This document shows positions 36,521 to 45,633 of a DNA stretch of 64,000 nucleotides, piece by piece. Within the stretch, counting starts at the first letter, position 1; every line of letters begins with the position of its first letter. The notes beneath the pieces were generated by a model. The model worked only from the letters and a program-made list of their open reading frames with translations, was not told where the DNA came from and ran no database searches. Position numbers and translations under genes: made by a program. The DNA lies in assembly GCF_011038845.1 (NCBI RefSeq), contig NZ_JAAKDW010000006.1, forward strand, positions 152,862 to 216,861. Reading direction: 5' to 3'. The stretch is from Enterococcus sp. ZJ1622. Lineage in GTDB: Bacteria > Bacillota > Bacilli > Lactobacillales > Enterococcaceae.

Positions 36521-37024
36521 ATGATGCGAAAAGTAGCACCTATTTTGAAGCCAATCGCTGTGTTGACAATTTCAACGATTGTCGCTACTGCCACAGGTGT
36601 CGTCAATAGTTCGAGCTATCGTGCGCCAAGCTCCAGCTCAAGTACTGTCGAAGAAACGAACACAACCTCTTCTGCAGGGGCAACATCTAGCCAAACGACT
36701 ACAGAAAGCCCAGATGAAACGATGACTACGACTACAACTACAACAACATGGGAGGATACGACTGTCTCCTCTGATGATTCGATGAATATACAAGACAGCT
36801 CGAGCGAATCTACAACTACCGGAACGGACGAAGGGAATCTCGATGATTCGACGAGCACAAGTACGAGCGTAAGTACAGATACAAGTACTAGTGTACCGAC
36901 AACACCAAGCAGTACACAACCAAGTGCCGGAACACAAGGGGACGCTGCCACGAAAACTGTTCCGCAAACACCCGAGACAGCTAATGTACCAACAGATAAT
37001 CAGCAAGCAGGTGATACACAATGA
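36521..37024 (+). CDS. Secreted Ser/Thr-rich low-complexity protein
   Basis: 167 residues. A basic start (MMRKVAP) and a hydrophobic segment (about 10-28) act as signal peptide or anchor; the rest is almost only Ser, Thr, Asp, Glu, Pro and Gly, like a mucin-type stalk, with no sorting motif. Thr/Ser runs make it prone to length change. The stop overlaps the next gene's start by 4 bases (ATGA), so the two are coupled. I recognise no function; a wall-spanning or glycosylated spacer is possible. Confidence 0.7.
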   Translation: MMRKVAPILKPIAVLTISTIVATATGVVNSSSYRAPSSSSSTVEETNTTSSAGATSSQTTTESPDETMTTTTTTTTWEDTTVSSDDSMNIQDSSSESTTTGTDEGNLDDSTSTSTSVSTDTSTSVPTTPSSTQPSAGTQGDAATKTVPQTPETANVPTDNQQAGDTQ

Positions 37025-37791
37025 CGTTTCTATTAGATATTATCAACAGCGTCCATAAATTTTTGGGCTACTTGGATATCAGCCCAAAATATTTAAACAG
37101 AGGATATACGGTTTTGAGTGTGATTCCTACTCTATATCTTTTACGGATCATTTACGGACTTTGGCAAAATCAAAATTATCTGCAATTTTTCCTTTATGGA
37201 ATCGTGTTCTTAGTGTTGGTTTATTTCATCGTCCTGAATGTATTTTATTATTTCATGGACAAAAACACGAAAGCAGATGTGACACAGCTTTTTGTCAAAT
37301 ATCTGCCGGATGAAGCCTTCAATATCCAAACAGAAGAAACAACGACAAGAGGCGGAAGCATCGATAAAGTAAATACGCAGGAAATCGCAGTTTCTTATGA
37401 TGAAGATTATCAACTGAAACTAGCAGAAAATATGCGCTATTTGATCGAAAAAGGGGAAATCAGTGTCAACGACCTAGGACGAATGGACGGCTTTCTAGTT
37501 GATCGAAATACACTCTATCCGTATTATTACGTCAAAAAAATAGCGGATAAAGAGTATGTACTGAATATCGGGCGCAGTTATGCCGATATGGAGAAAGTCG
37601 GAAAAATCTATCTGGATTCAGAAGAAGAAACACTTGAACCAGTTGGATTATTCATCGTTGGCGGTGATTTCGTCAAAGATGGTCTGCGATACCATGAACC
37701 ATATCGCTTGAAACTGATTGTCAAAAAAGAACAAAAGGAAGCGGATGAACCAGTGGTTTACAGCCGCACCCAAAGAAGAAGACGTTCTTGA
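37021..37791 (+). CDS. Two-helix membrane protein (DUF6681-like), unknown function
   Basis: 256 residues. Two or three membrane segments between about 25 and 80, then a cytoplasmic domain of about 170 residues ending in a basic tail (RTQRRRRS). It resembles an uncharacterised membrane protein of Lactobacillales that I recall as DUF6681; that name is from memory. It overlaps the upstream Ser/Thr-rich secreted protein gene by 4 bases, so the two products probably work together at the membrane. Confidence 0.7.
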   Translation: MTFLLDIINSVHKFLGYLDISPKYLNRGYTVLSVIPTLYLLRIIYGLWQNQNYLQFFLYGIVFLVLVYFIVLNVFYYFMDKNTKADVTQLFVKYLPDEAFNIQTEETTTRGGSIDKVNTQEIAVSYDEDYQLKLAENMRYLIEKGEISVNDLGRMDGFLVDRNTLYPYYYVKKIADKEYVLNIGRSYADMEKVGKIYLDSEEETLEPVGLFIVGGDFVKDGLRYHEPYRLKLIVKKEQKEADEPVVYSRTQRRRRS

Positions 37792-37800
37792 TAGAAGACA

Positions 37801-37835
37801 AAGGAGACTGCGGCTTTGACTGCAGTCTTCTTTTT
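37801..37835 (+). terminator. Terminator after 37021 gene
   Basis: GGAGACTGC / GCAGTCTTC stem with a 9-base loop and TTTTT. Confidence 0.7.
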
Positions 37836-37843
37836 CCGAATAA

Positions 37844-38324
37844 ATGGTGTCCAAGAGATAGCCTATCGGCAATAAGGCACGATTTTGTAAAATATGGGAA
37901 GCTATTTTCGTAAATTCCTTCTTATTTCTTGAAGCTGTCCACTTCTGTCACAACCTCTCCACTAAACGGTGTTCAAAAGCTTGCATCTGCGGTAATAAGC
38001 CCAACTAAACGAAAAATATGAAGAACTATTTTTGTTTGTCTGTTCTTATTACTTGATGCAGGACAGCTTTTTCACAACCTCTGATTCACGGTGTTCTCCT
38101 GCCAACTCCTCGGGCACAAGTCACAATATTCATCAAACATGAGAAGCTGTTTGTTGAAATTGTTCCTTGTGCCTCAGAGTTGAACGGCAGGCTCACAACC
38201 TCTGATTTACGGTGTTCCAACTGCTGCTTCTCGGCAATAAGTTCACTGAACAAGAAAATATGAAGAGCTATTTTCTGTTCAGTGTCCTAATTCCTTAAAG
38301 CAGAACGCAGTTGTCACAACCTCT
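37844..38324 (+). repeat. Array of four ~116-bp structured repeats (locus B)
   Basis: Units at 37844-37958, 37966-38082, 38088-38203 and 38209-38324, separated by CCACTAA, GATTC and GATTT. Unit B2 is nearly identical to A1, B3 to A3 and B4 to A2, but in a different order; B1 is more diverged. All start with GGTGT(T)C and end CACAACCTCT. The array fills the gap between two operons and ends about 150 bases before lepB. No protein is encoded. Confidence 0.85.
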
Positions 38325-38472
38325 TTTCACCTTCACCTAAATAAGAAAGAATTGTGAAGAGCGATACTTATTCTTTCTTTTAGTTTGTAAAAAATGTAAA
38401 ATAAAGAAAGTAAAAACAAATCATGCAAAAAAATAGAAAATAACTGATAGAAAAGCAAGCAGGAGGTAGATT

Positions 38473-39042
38473 GTGAAAGATTTTTTGAAAAACTGGGGGA
38501 TACTGATCCTCGTATTGGCGGGTATTTTGCTCGCGCGAGTTTATGTATTCACGCCAGTCACTGTAAATGGACATTCGATGGACCCGACGTTAAGCGATGG
38601 ACAGCGGTTGATCTCGTCGAAAATCTCGAAATATGAACGTTTAGATATCATCACTACAAAAGAACCGGGAGAAGAAGACCGGATGATCGTGAAACGGATC
38701 ATTGGGATGCCTGGAGATACTGTGAAAATGGAAAATGACCAGTTGACGATCAATGGAAAAAAATATGATGAATCTTACTTAGATCAATTCAAAAAAGAGT
38801 TTGCAGAAGATAAGCTGCAGGGAGAGTATTCTTACAGCCAAGCTTTCCAGGCACAAGCACAAAGTTCAAAAAACTTTACGAGTGATTTTGAATACACTGT
38901 ACCAAAAGGAAAATATCTTGTTTTGGGCGATAACCGTCTGATCTCAAAAGATAGCCGGATCTTTGGTTTAGTCGACGAAGACATGATCCAAGGAAAAGTA
39001 GTATTCCGTTATTGGCCGCTTTCAGAAATCAAGGTCATCTGA
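38473..39042 (+). CDS. lepB: Type I signal peptidase
   Basis: 189 residues. One N-terminal membrane anchor (about 8-27), then the catalytic Ser35 in NGHSMDPT and Lys74 in MIVKRIIG, and the conserved GDN/DSR box near the C-terminus (LGDNRLISKDSR). It cleaves signal peptides of secreted proteins outside the membrane. GTG 38473 follows AGGAGGTAGATT. It is monocistronic, with a strong terminator after it. Several type I peptidases per genome are usual. Confidence 0.92.
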   Translation: MKDFLKNWGILILVLAGILLARVYVFTPVTVNGHSMDPTLSDGQRLISSKISKYERLDIITTKEPGEEDRMIVKRIIGMPGDTVKMENDQLTINGKKYDESYLDQFKKEFAEDKLQGEYSYSQAFQAQAQSSKNFTSDFEYTVPKGKYLVLGDNRLISKDSRIFGLVDEDMIQGKVVFRYWPLSEIKVI

Positions 39043-39056
39043 CCAACAATCTAATT

Positions 39057-39094
39057 GAAAAAACCTGCTGCAAAAAATTGCAGCAGGTTTTTTC
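39057..39094. terminator. Bidirectional terminator between lepB and methyltransferase
   Basis: Perfect 15-bp stem (GAAAAAACCTGCTGC / GCAGCAGGTTTTTTC), symmetric, serving convergent genes. Confidence 0.92.
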
Positions 39095-39695
39095 AAGCCT
39101 TTTTACTGATTGATAAGAAGAGCGAGGCATCTTGGTTCATGAAGATTTTTGACCCGTGATGGAAAGTATGACTTTCAGACGGGATAAAACCAGCTTCTTC
39201 CAATTGTTCTTCTAACACTTTTTGTTCGAACCCATTATGGACTTTGGGGTGGCTGATGGCTTCGTTTTTATCGAAATCCACGAGGAACAACTGACCATCA
39301 GCCGATAAATGTTCATGGAGTTTCTTCAAAATAGTGTCCGTATCCGGGATATGGAGCAATACGAGTGACAGCAAGATAACGTCTGCCTGCACTGTAGGAA
39401 ACGAAACCGTGGCATCGGCATGGATCGTTCGAACGTTTTCCAGCTTTGCTTGCTGGATTTTTTTCTCTGCAGTTTCAAGCATTGCTTCTGAGGCATCTGC
39501 AATGATCACTTCTTTGAAACGTTTCGCAAGCGGCAGACTCACCAGACCAGTGCCGCCGCCATAATCCAGCAGTGTTTTTTCAGCAATGTCTTTTGGCAGT
39601 TGTGATTGGACTTCTTTTCGGATGATCTCAGCGAGTTGCTGACGTTCTGGCGAATCATAATGACTGGCCATCGAATCGAATATGTTTTTTGTCAT
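39093..39695 (-). CDS. Class I SAM-dependent methyltransferase
   Basis: 200 residues with the SAM-binding motif I LLDYGGGTGLVSLPLA at about 43-58, an acidic residue after beta 2 (VIIADAS), and motif ADVILLSLVL. The fold is that of UbiE/YcgJ-like small-molecule methyltransferases. The substrate cannot be read from sequence. Monocistronic, convergent with lepB. Confidence 0.82.
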   Translation of the reverse strand: MTKNIFDSMASHYDSPERQQLAEIIRKEVQSQLPKDIAEKTLLDYGGGTGLVSLPLAKRFKEVIIADASEAMLETAEKKIQQAKLENVRTIHADATVSFPTVQADVILLSLVLLHIPDTDTILKKLHEHLSADGQLFLVDFDKNEAISHPKVHNGFEQKVLEEQLEEAGFIPSESHTFHHGSKIFMNQDASLFLSISKKA

Positions 39696-39822
39696 GGGAA
39701 CAGCTCCTTATGCGAATTTGCGGAATTTCGTCTATTATACTACTTTTTCTTCACATAGTACGAAGATAGAAACAAAACATGGTATACTCAATTCAAAATA
39801 AAAAATTCTTGGAGAAAACAGG

Positions 39823-40278
39823 ATGATTCTTTTTGTAACAAACGACGAAGAAAAAAGCAGATGTGCTCAAGAGATACTGCAGGACCTCCCAGAATGGTTC
39901 GGTCTTCCGGAAGCAACAGCAGAATATATTGAAAAATCAAAAACACTTCCTTTTTGGTCTGTTAAAGAACAAGGTGAGAACATAGGCTTCATCACGCTGT
40001 CCCCTACAAGCAAAGACACCATCGAAATCTACTGTATGGGCATCAAAAAAAGTGCGCAGCGCCAAAAACTGGGTACAAAACTTTTTGAAGAGGCTGAGAA
40101 TTATGCAAAAAAGCATTATAAGTACCTTCAAGTCAAAACGGTAGATGAAGGTCATTATCCAGAATACGATCGTACGATTCAGTTTTATGGATCATTAGGA
40201 TTTTCCAGACTAGAAGTTTTTCCCGCTCTCTGGGACGAATGGAATCCCTGCCTGATCCTTGTAAAAAAATTGGCTTAG
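39823..40278 (+). CDS. GNAT-family N-acetyltransferase
   Basis: 151 residues with the GNAT core: beta strands EIYCMGIKK followed by the acetyl-CoA loop QRQKLGTKL (Q/RxxGxG/A type) and a C-terminal FYGSLGFSR. Substrate unknown; the fold covers aminoglycoside, ribosomal and small-molecule acetyltransferases. Short AT-rich promoter region, TTGGAG ribosome site before ATG. Confidence 0.82.
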   Translation: MILFVTNDEEKSRCAQEILQDLPEWFGLPEATAEYIEKSKTLPFWSVKEQGENIGFITLSPTSKDTIEIYCMGIKKSAQRQKLGTKLFEEAENYAKKHYKYLQVKTVDEGHYPEYDRTIQFYGSLGFSRLEVFPALWDEWNPCLILVKKLA

Positions 40279-40381
40279 TTCTTTTTAGCATGTGTTCGGG
40301 AATGGATGAAAATTCTGACTGTAAAAAATAGTGAAAATCAAGTATAATACCATAGGAACAAACTGGAAGGTGAACGAAAGC

Positions 40382-40966
40382 ATGGCACAACTATTTTTTA
40401 AGTATGGCGCGATGAATAGCGGCAAGACGATCGAGATTTTAAAAGTAGCGCATAACTATGAGGAACAAAACAAACCAGTCGTACTGATGACAAGTGGTAT
40501 AGATACAAGAGACGGTGTAGGCGTCGTTTCAAGCAGAATCGGGTTGAAACGAGATGCAATGCCGATCTTTGAAGACACAGATGTATTCGATGTGATCCAG
40601 CAGATGGAGGAAAAACCTTATTGTGTCTTGATCGATGAAGCGCAATTTTTAAAAAAGAAGCATGTGATTGCGTTCACTCGGATTGTCGATGAATTAAATA
40701 TCCCAGTCATGGCATTTGGTTTGAAAAATGATTTTCGAAACGAATTGTTCGAAGGTTCGAAATATTTATTGCTTTATGCAGATAAGATCGAAGAAATGAA
40801 AACGATCTGCTGGTTCTGCCATAAAAAAGCGATCATGAATTTACATTATATCGATGGAAAACCGGTCTATGAAGGAGACCAAGTGCAGATCGGCGGCAAT
40901 GAAGCCTATTACCCCGTCTGCCGAAACCACTATTTCCATCCATCAACATTTATAGAAGGAGAATAA
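40382..40966 (+). CDS. tdk: Thymidine kinase
   Basis: 194 residues from ATG 40382. P-loop GAMNSGKT at 9-16, catalytic region VLIDEAQF, lasso motif, and a zinc site of two Cys pairs (CWFC and the C-terminal Cys). Type II enzyme phosphorylating thymidine in salvage. ATG 40382 starts the typical [10 protein letters not shown]-terminus and follows GGAAGGTG; a TATAAT -10 lies near 40342. prfA follows 2 bases later, a conserved tdk-prfA-prmC order in Firmicutes. Confidence 0.93.
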   Translation: MAQLFFKYGAMNSGKTIEILKVAHNYEEQNKPVVLMTSGIDTRDGVGVVSSRIGLKRDAMPIFEDTDVFDVIQQMEEKPYCVLIDEAQFLKKKHVIAFTRIVDELNIPVMAFGLKNDFRNELFEGSKYLLLYADKIEEMKTICWFCHKKAIMNLHYIDGKPVYEGDQVQIGGNEAYYPVCRNHYFHPSTFIEGE

Positions 40967-40968
40967 GC

Positions 40969-42042
40969 ATGTACGATCAATTACAAGCAATTGAAGACCG
41001 TTACGAAGAACTCGGCGAATTACTGAGTGACCCAGAAGTCATTTCTGATACAAAACGTTTCATGCAATTGTCAAAAGAAGAAGCAAACACGCGTGAAACC
41101 GTCGAAGTCTACCGTCGTTACAAAGAAGTCGTCCAAGGGATCAAAGATACAGAAGAACTTCTTGGCGAAAAACTGGACGATGAAATGGCCGAACTTGCAA
41201 AAGAAGAATTATCTGATCTGAAAAAAGAAAAAGAAGAATTGGAAGAAAAAATCAAGATCTTGCTTTTACCAAAAGATCCTAACGATGACAAGAACATCAT
41301 CATGGAAATCCGCGGCGCTGCCGGAGGGGACGAAGCAGCGTTATTTGCCGGAGATCTCTTCAACATGTATCAAAAGTATGCTGAAGCACAAGGCTGGAAA
41401 ACAGAAGTGATGGAAACAAGCGTCACAGGGATCGGCGGTTACAAAGAAGTCATCATGATGATCACCGGAGACAACGTTTATTCAAAATTAAAATACGAAA
41501 GTGGTGCACATCGCGTCCAACGTGTCCCATCAACAGAATCACAAGGTCGTATCCATACATCGACTGCGACAGTCGTCGTGATGCCCGAAGCAGAAGAAGT
41601 AGAGATCGATATTGAAGACAAAGATATCCGAACAGACATCTATCATGCTTCAGGAGCGGGTGGACAGCACGTCAATAAAACAGCTTCTGCCGTTCGATTG
41701 ACTCACTTGCCAACAGGGATCGTCGTTGCGATGCAGGATGAACGTTCCCAATTGAAAAACCGGGAAAAAGCAATGAAAATCTTGCGCGCTCGCGTGTATG
41801 ACAAAATCCAGCAAGAAGCACAAAGCGAATATGATGCTAATCGAAAATCAGCGGTAGGGACAGGCGATCGTTCAGAACGCATCCGTACGTATAATTTTCC
41901 GCAAAACCGGGTAACAGATCACCGCATTGGCTTGACGATCCAGAAACTGGATCAGATCCTTGCAGGAAAGCTGGATGAAATCGTGGATGCACTGATCATG
42001 TACGATCAGACATCTAAACTGGAAGCTATGCAAAATGGGTAA
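40969..42042 (+). CDS. prfA: Peptide chain release factor 1
   Basis: 357 residues, full length. GGQ motif at 231-233 ([10 protein letters not shown]) and a PxT-type codon recognition loop (VPSTESQ). It reads UAA and UAG stops and releases the peptide. It starts 2 bases after tdk and overlaps prmC, which methylates its GGQ glutamine, by 8 bases. Confidence 0.96.
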   Translation: MYDQLQAIEDRYEELGELLSDPEVISDTKRFMQLSKEEANTRETVEVYRRYKEVVQGIKDTEELLGEKLDDEMAELAKEELSDLKKEKEELEEKIKILLLPKDPNDDKNIIMEIRGAAGGDEAALFAGDLFNMYQKYAEAQGWKTEVMETSVTGIGGYKEVIMMITGDNVYSKLKYESGAHRVQRVPSTESQGRIHTSTATVVVMPEAEEVEIDIEDKDIRTDIYHASGAGGQHVNKTASAVRLTHLPTGIVVAMQDERSQLKNREKAMKILRARVYDKIQQEAQSEYDANRKSAVGTGDRSERIRTYNFPQNRVTDHRIGLTIQKLDQILAGKLDEIVDALIMYDQTSKLEAMQNG

Positions 42043-42874
42043 GACGACCTATCGAGAAGTCCTGACACGGGCTTCTTCTTTTTTAGAAGAGCAAGGAAAA
42101 GAAGGATACAGTATCCAGTTTCTGTTTCTTGAACGAAAGAACTGGCAAAAACTGGACTGGCTCCTTCATATGAATGAACCCATCTCAAAAGAAGACCAGC
42201 AAATGATCGAGACAGACCTAAAATCACTGGAAGAAGGACATCCGCCGCAATATCTGCTGGGGTATGCTGATTTTTATGATCATCGTTTGAAAGTGACCGA
42301 AAAAACGCTGATCCCTCGCCCAGAAACAGAAGAACTAGTCGATTGGTGTTTGAACGAGATCGACGAAAAGGTGCAGAAAGTTGTAGATATCGGAACTGGA
42401 ACAGGGGCGATAGCCATCAGCTTGAAATCTGCTAGAGAAGACTGGGACGTTTCAGCTATCGATTTGTCAAAAGAGGCATTATCTGTCGCAGAAGAAAATG
42501 CTGAAAAGGAACAGATAGAAATACATTTTTATCATGGAAATACCTTAGAGCCAGTCAAAGATCAGCGATTCGATCTGATCATTTCGAATCCACCTTACAT
42601 CAGTAAATCTGAATGGTCACTGATGGATGAAAGTGTCCGGACATTCGAGCCGAAAATGGCGCTTTTCGCTGAAGAAGACGGTTTAGCTGTCTATCGCAAG
42701 ATCGCGCAGGAAGCACCGAACGTATTGAAAGAAAACGGCGAGATTTTTTTAGAGATTGGCTTTCAGCAAGGAGAAGCAGTGAAAGAAATCTTCCAGCAGG
42801 CGTTTCCAACTAAAAAAGTAGCAATCAAAAAAGATTTATTTGGGAATGATCGGATGGTACGTATCCATCGATAA
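42035..42874 (+). CDS. prmC: Release factor glutamine methyltransferase
   Basis: 279 residues: helical N-terminal domain, then a SAM domain with [11 protein letters not shown] and the catalytic NPPY at 185-188, which binds the target glutamine amide. It methylates the GGQ of RF1 and RF2. The start overlaps prfA by 8 bases, coupling enzyme and substrate production. Confidence 0.95.
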   Translation: MGKTTYREVLTRASSFLEEQGKEGYSIQFLFLERKNWQKLDWLLHMNEPISKEDQQMIETDLKSLEEGHPPQYLLGYADFYDHRLKVTEKTLIPRPETEELVDWCLNEIDEKVQKVVDIGTGTGAIAISLKSAREDWDVSAIDLSKEALSVAEENAEKEQIEIHFYHGNTLEPVKDQRFDLIISNPPYISKSEWSLMDESVRTFEPKMALFAEEDGLAVYRKIAQEAPNVLKENGEIFLEIGFQQGEAVKEIFQQAFPTKKVAIKKDLFGNDRMVRIHR

Positions 42875-42876
42875 TC

Positions 42877-43063
42877 TGTGGATGAAAAATTTTTTATTTG
42901 TTTTTTTATTATAAAAAAACACCTATTTCAAAAGGATGAAAACGAGTTTTTGGATTATCAACAGGTTTATCCACTATTGACAAATGGATTATCCACAGTC
43001 AGTGGATAACTTGGAGATAAAAAGGAATAAATCAGGATTTTAACAAAAAGGGGTTGTGGATAG
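42877..43063. promoter_or_regulatory. DnaA-box cluster upstream of ywlC
   Basis: Against TTATNCACA: one perfect box at 42989-42997, and single-mismatch boxes at 42877-42885 (reverse), 42955-42963, 42967-42975, 43001-43009 (reverse) and 43055-43063 (reverse). Another perfect box, 43397-43405, lies inside ywlC. Bacillus subtilis has a DnaA-binding cluster at ywlC (from memory), so the position may be conserved. Confidence 0.65.
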
Positions 43064-43066
43064 ACT

Positions 43067-44092
43067 GTGGAAACGAAACGATATAATGAAAAAGAGTTGA
43101 AGGAAGCAGCAAAGGCACTGAAGGAAGGGAAGCTAGTCGCTTTTCCAACTGAAACAGTCTATGGATTAGGCGCGAACGCGCTTTTGCCGGATGCTGTGAA
43201 AGAGGTGTTTGCCGTAAAGGGGCGCCCACAAGACAATCCGCTGATCGTGCATGTCTCCTCGTTTGAACAAGTCAAGGCGTATGTGGACAACTTTCATCCT
43301 ATGACTGAGAAAATTGTGAAGAACTTCTGGCCAGGACCACTCACATTGATCTTTAAAATCAGAAAGGACGCTCTTCCTAGTGTAGTCACAGGAGGTTTAT
43401 CCACAGCTGCATTTCGGATGCCGGATAACAAGAAGACGCTTGAAGTCATTGAACTTGCCGGTGTTCCTCTTGTTGGACCGAGTGCCAATACTTCAGGAAA
43501 ACCAAGTCCAACTGCAGCAGAACATGTGTATCATGACTTGCAAGGAAAAATCACTGGGATCATTGAAGACGGAGCTACACGTATCGGCGTCGAATCAACG
43601 GTTGTCGATCTGAGTGATCCGACCGCACCACCGATGATCCTACGTCCGGGCGCAGTCACAAGCGAGCAGTTGGAGGCAGTGATCGATTCTCCTGTCGTTA
43701 TGGATCAGCATCTGGTAAAAGAAAATGAAACGCCAAAAGCACCCGGGATGAAATACAAACACTATTCTCCGGATACACGCGTGCAGATGGTGAAAGAAGG
43801 CGATTGGACAGCAGCACTCCAATGGGCAAAGGAACAAGGTATTCGTGCCGGAGTCATCGCTGGGCCAGCAATTGCGGAACAAGTACGTGTGGACGCAGCA
43901 GCAGTGTATATGTACTACGACGAAACAGTAGAAGCTGCAGCTAAAGGATTGTTTGCCGGTTTGAGAGGCTTAGATGAGCCGACCCTAGGACTTGATCTGA
44001 TTTTTGTCCAGGTTTATCCAGAAAAAGGATTGGGCAGTGCGTATATGAACCGGTTGAAAAAAGCGGCGGGCCAAAATTATTTTGAAAAATAA
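43067..44092 (+). CDS. ywlC: L-threonylcarbamoyladenylate synthase (Sua5/YwlC)
   Basis: 341 residues: N-terminal YrdC domain (about 12-200) with the KxR..K-type site (GRPQDNPLIVHV, SANTSGKPSPT) and C-terminal Sua5 domain. It makes threonylcarbamoyl-AMP from Thr, bicarbonate and ATP for t6A37 in tRNA. The start GTG 43067 is somewhat far from AAAGGGG (43047-43053). The gene follows the DnaA-box cluster and precedes glyA. Confidence 0.92.
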   Translation: METKRYNEKELKEAAKALKEGKLVAFPTETVYGLGANALLPDAVKEVFAVKGRPQDNPLIVHVSSFEQVKAYVDNFHPMTEKIVKNFWPGPLTLIFKIRKDALPSVVTGGLSTAAFRMPDNKKTLEVIELAGVPLVGPSANTSGKPSPTAAEHVYHDLQGKITGIIEDGATRIGVESTVVDLSDPTAPPMILRPGAVTSEQLEAVIDSPVVMDQHLVKENETPKAPGMKYKHYSPDTRVQMVKEGDWTAALQWAKEQGIRAGVIAGPAIAEQVRVDAAAVYMYYDETVEAAAKGLFAGLRGLDEPTLGLDLIFVQVYPEKGLGSAYMNRLKKAAGQNYFEK

Positions 44093-44228
44093 ACAAAGGG
44101 CTATTGCTGCTTTTTCTAGTATGATACAATGCAATCAAGCAAATCTCCAATCAATGAAAAAAGCCGTACTTTTTTTGTTGCATGGGAAAGAAACAAAAAA
44201 ATGAAACAATCAAAAGGAGCTGTTGTTT

Positions 44229-45473
44229 GTGGTAGATTACAAAACGTTTGACCCTGATCTTTGGGCAGCAATCGCAAAAGAAGAAGGAAGACAAGAACAT
44301 AACTTGGAGTTGATTGCTTCCGAAAACTTCGTCTCAGAAGCGGTAATGGCGGCTCAAGGCAGTATTTTGACCAATAAATACGCAGAAGGTTATCCCGGTC
44401 ACCGATACTATGGTGGGTGTGAATATATCGACATCGTTGAGAATCTAGCGATCGATCGTGCGAAAGAATTATTCGGTGCAAAATTTGCGAATGTGCAACC
44501 TCATTCTGGTTCCCAAGCGAATACAGCTGCTTATCTGGCTCTTGTCGAACCTGGGGACACGATCTTAGGTATGGATCTATCAGCAGGCGGCCATCTGACA
44601 CACGGTTCACCTGTGAATTTCAGCGGGAAAACCTATCATTTTGTCGCATATGGTGTCGATCCTTCAACGGAAGTCATTGATTACAATGTCGTGCGTATCT
44701 TGGCAAGAAAGCATCATCCGAAGCTGATCGTAGCAGGTGCGAGTGCTTACGGCAGAACGATCGATTTTGCGAAATTCAGAGAGATCGCTGATGAAGTAGG
44801 CGCAAAACTCATGGTAGATATGGCACACATTGCTGGCCTAGTAGCCGCTGGTGTCCACCCAAGCCCAGTTCCTTATGCAGACATCACTACCACAACAACG
44901 CATAAAACATTACGCGGACCAAGAGGCGGAATGATCCTGACAAACAGTGAAGAATTGGCGAAAAAAATCAACAGCGCTGTTTTCCCTGGCATCCAAGGCG
45001 GACCGCTTGAACATGTCATCGCTGGGAAAGCTGCAGCGTTCAAAGAAGCTCTTCAGCCTGAATTCAAAGCATACAGTGAACAGATCATCACTAATGCCAA
45101 AGCAATGGTCAAGGTCTTCAATCAGTCAATCGGAACAAGAGTCGTCTCAGGCGCAACAGATAACCATTTGATGCTGATCGATGTCCGTGATCTTGGATTG
45201 AACGGAAAAGAAGCAGAAAGTATCTTAGACAGTGTGAATATCACTGTAAACAAAAATTCGATCCCATTCGAATCACTGAGTCCATTCAAAACAAGCGGTA
45301 TCCGGATCGGAACACCGGCAATCACGACACGTGGCTTCAAAGAAGAAGACGCAGCAAAAGTGGCAGAGTTGGTCGTCAAAGCATTACAAGCTAAAGAGGA
45401 CGAAGCACAATTAGACGAAGTCAAAGCAGGCGTACGTGAATTGACTGAAAAATATCCTTTATATAAAAAATAA
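44229..45473 (+). CDS. glyA: Serine hydroxymethyltransferase
   Basis: 414 residues. The PLP lysine is Lys226 in [15 protein letters not shown]-terminal [12 protein letters not shown] is diagnostic. It converts serine plus THF to glycine plus methylene-THF. GTG 44229 is favoured because AAAGGAG (44213-44219) lies 9 bases upstream; the in-frame TTG at 44223 is too close. It ends at a strong terminator. Confidence 0.95.
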   Translation: MVDYKTFDPDLWAAIAKEEGRQEHNLELIASENFVSEAVMAAQGSILTNKYAEGYPGHRYYGGCEYIDIVENLAIDRAKELFGAKFANVQPHSGSQANTAAYLALVEPGDTILGMDLSAGGHLTHGSPVNFSGKTYHFVAYGVDPSTEVIDYNVVRILARKHHPKLIVAGASAYGRTIDFAKFREIADEVGAKLMVDMAHIAGLVAAGVHPSPVPYADITTTTTHKTLRGPRGGMILTNSEELAKKINSAVFPGIQGGPLEHVIAGKAAAFKEALQPEFKAYSEQIITNAKAMVKVFNQSIGTRVVSGATDNHLMLIDVRDLGLNGKEAESILDSVNITVNKNSIPFESLSPFKTSGIRIGTPAITTRGFKEEDAAKVAELVVKALQAKEDEAQLDEVKAGVRELTEKYPLYKK

Positions 45474-45481
45474 ATGAGCAA

Positions 45482-45526
45482 ACCATCAGATATTAGTGCA
45501 TAAAGCAGATATCTGATGGTTTTTTA
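45482..45526 (+). terminator. Terminator after glyA
   Basis: ACCATCAGATAT / ATATCTGATGGT, perfect 12-bp stem plus TTTTTT. Confidence 0.88.
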
Positions 45527-45557
45527 TAAGCAAAAAGGACGTAAGAGAACGGTTTCT

Positions 45558-45586
45558 TTGACAATCTTGAGAATGCTCTCTAGTAT
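45558..45586 (+). promoter_or_regulatory. Sigma-A promoter of the esterase gene
   Basis: TTGACA - 17 bp - TAGTAT, 48 bases before the esterase start. Confidence 0.7.
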
Positions 45587-45633
45587 ATGAAGTGTATTTC
45601 GTTCTTCATACCAAAACCCAGGGAGGAATCACG

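Noticed and set aside
36616..37021. Long antisense frames across the Ser/Thr-rich gene
   Set aside because: Mirror of low-complexity codons (Val- and Cys-rich shadows), no start sites.
42877..43063. Chromosomal replication origin
   Set aside because: No dnaA, dnaN or AT-rich unwinding region of origin type is next to it; a secondary DnaA-binding site is more likely.
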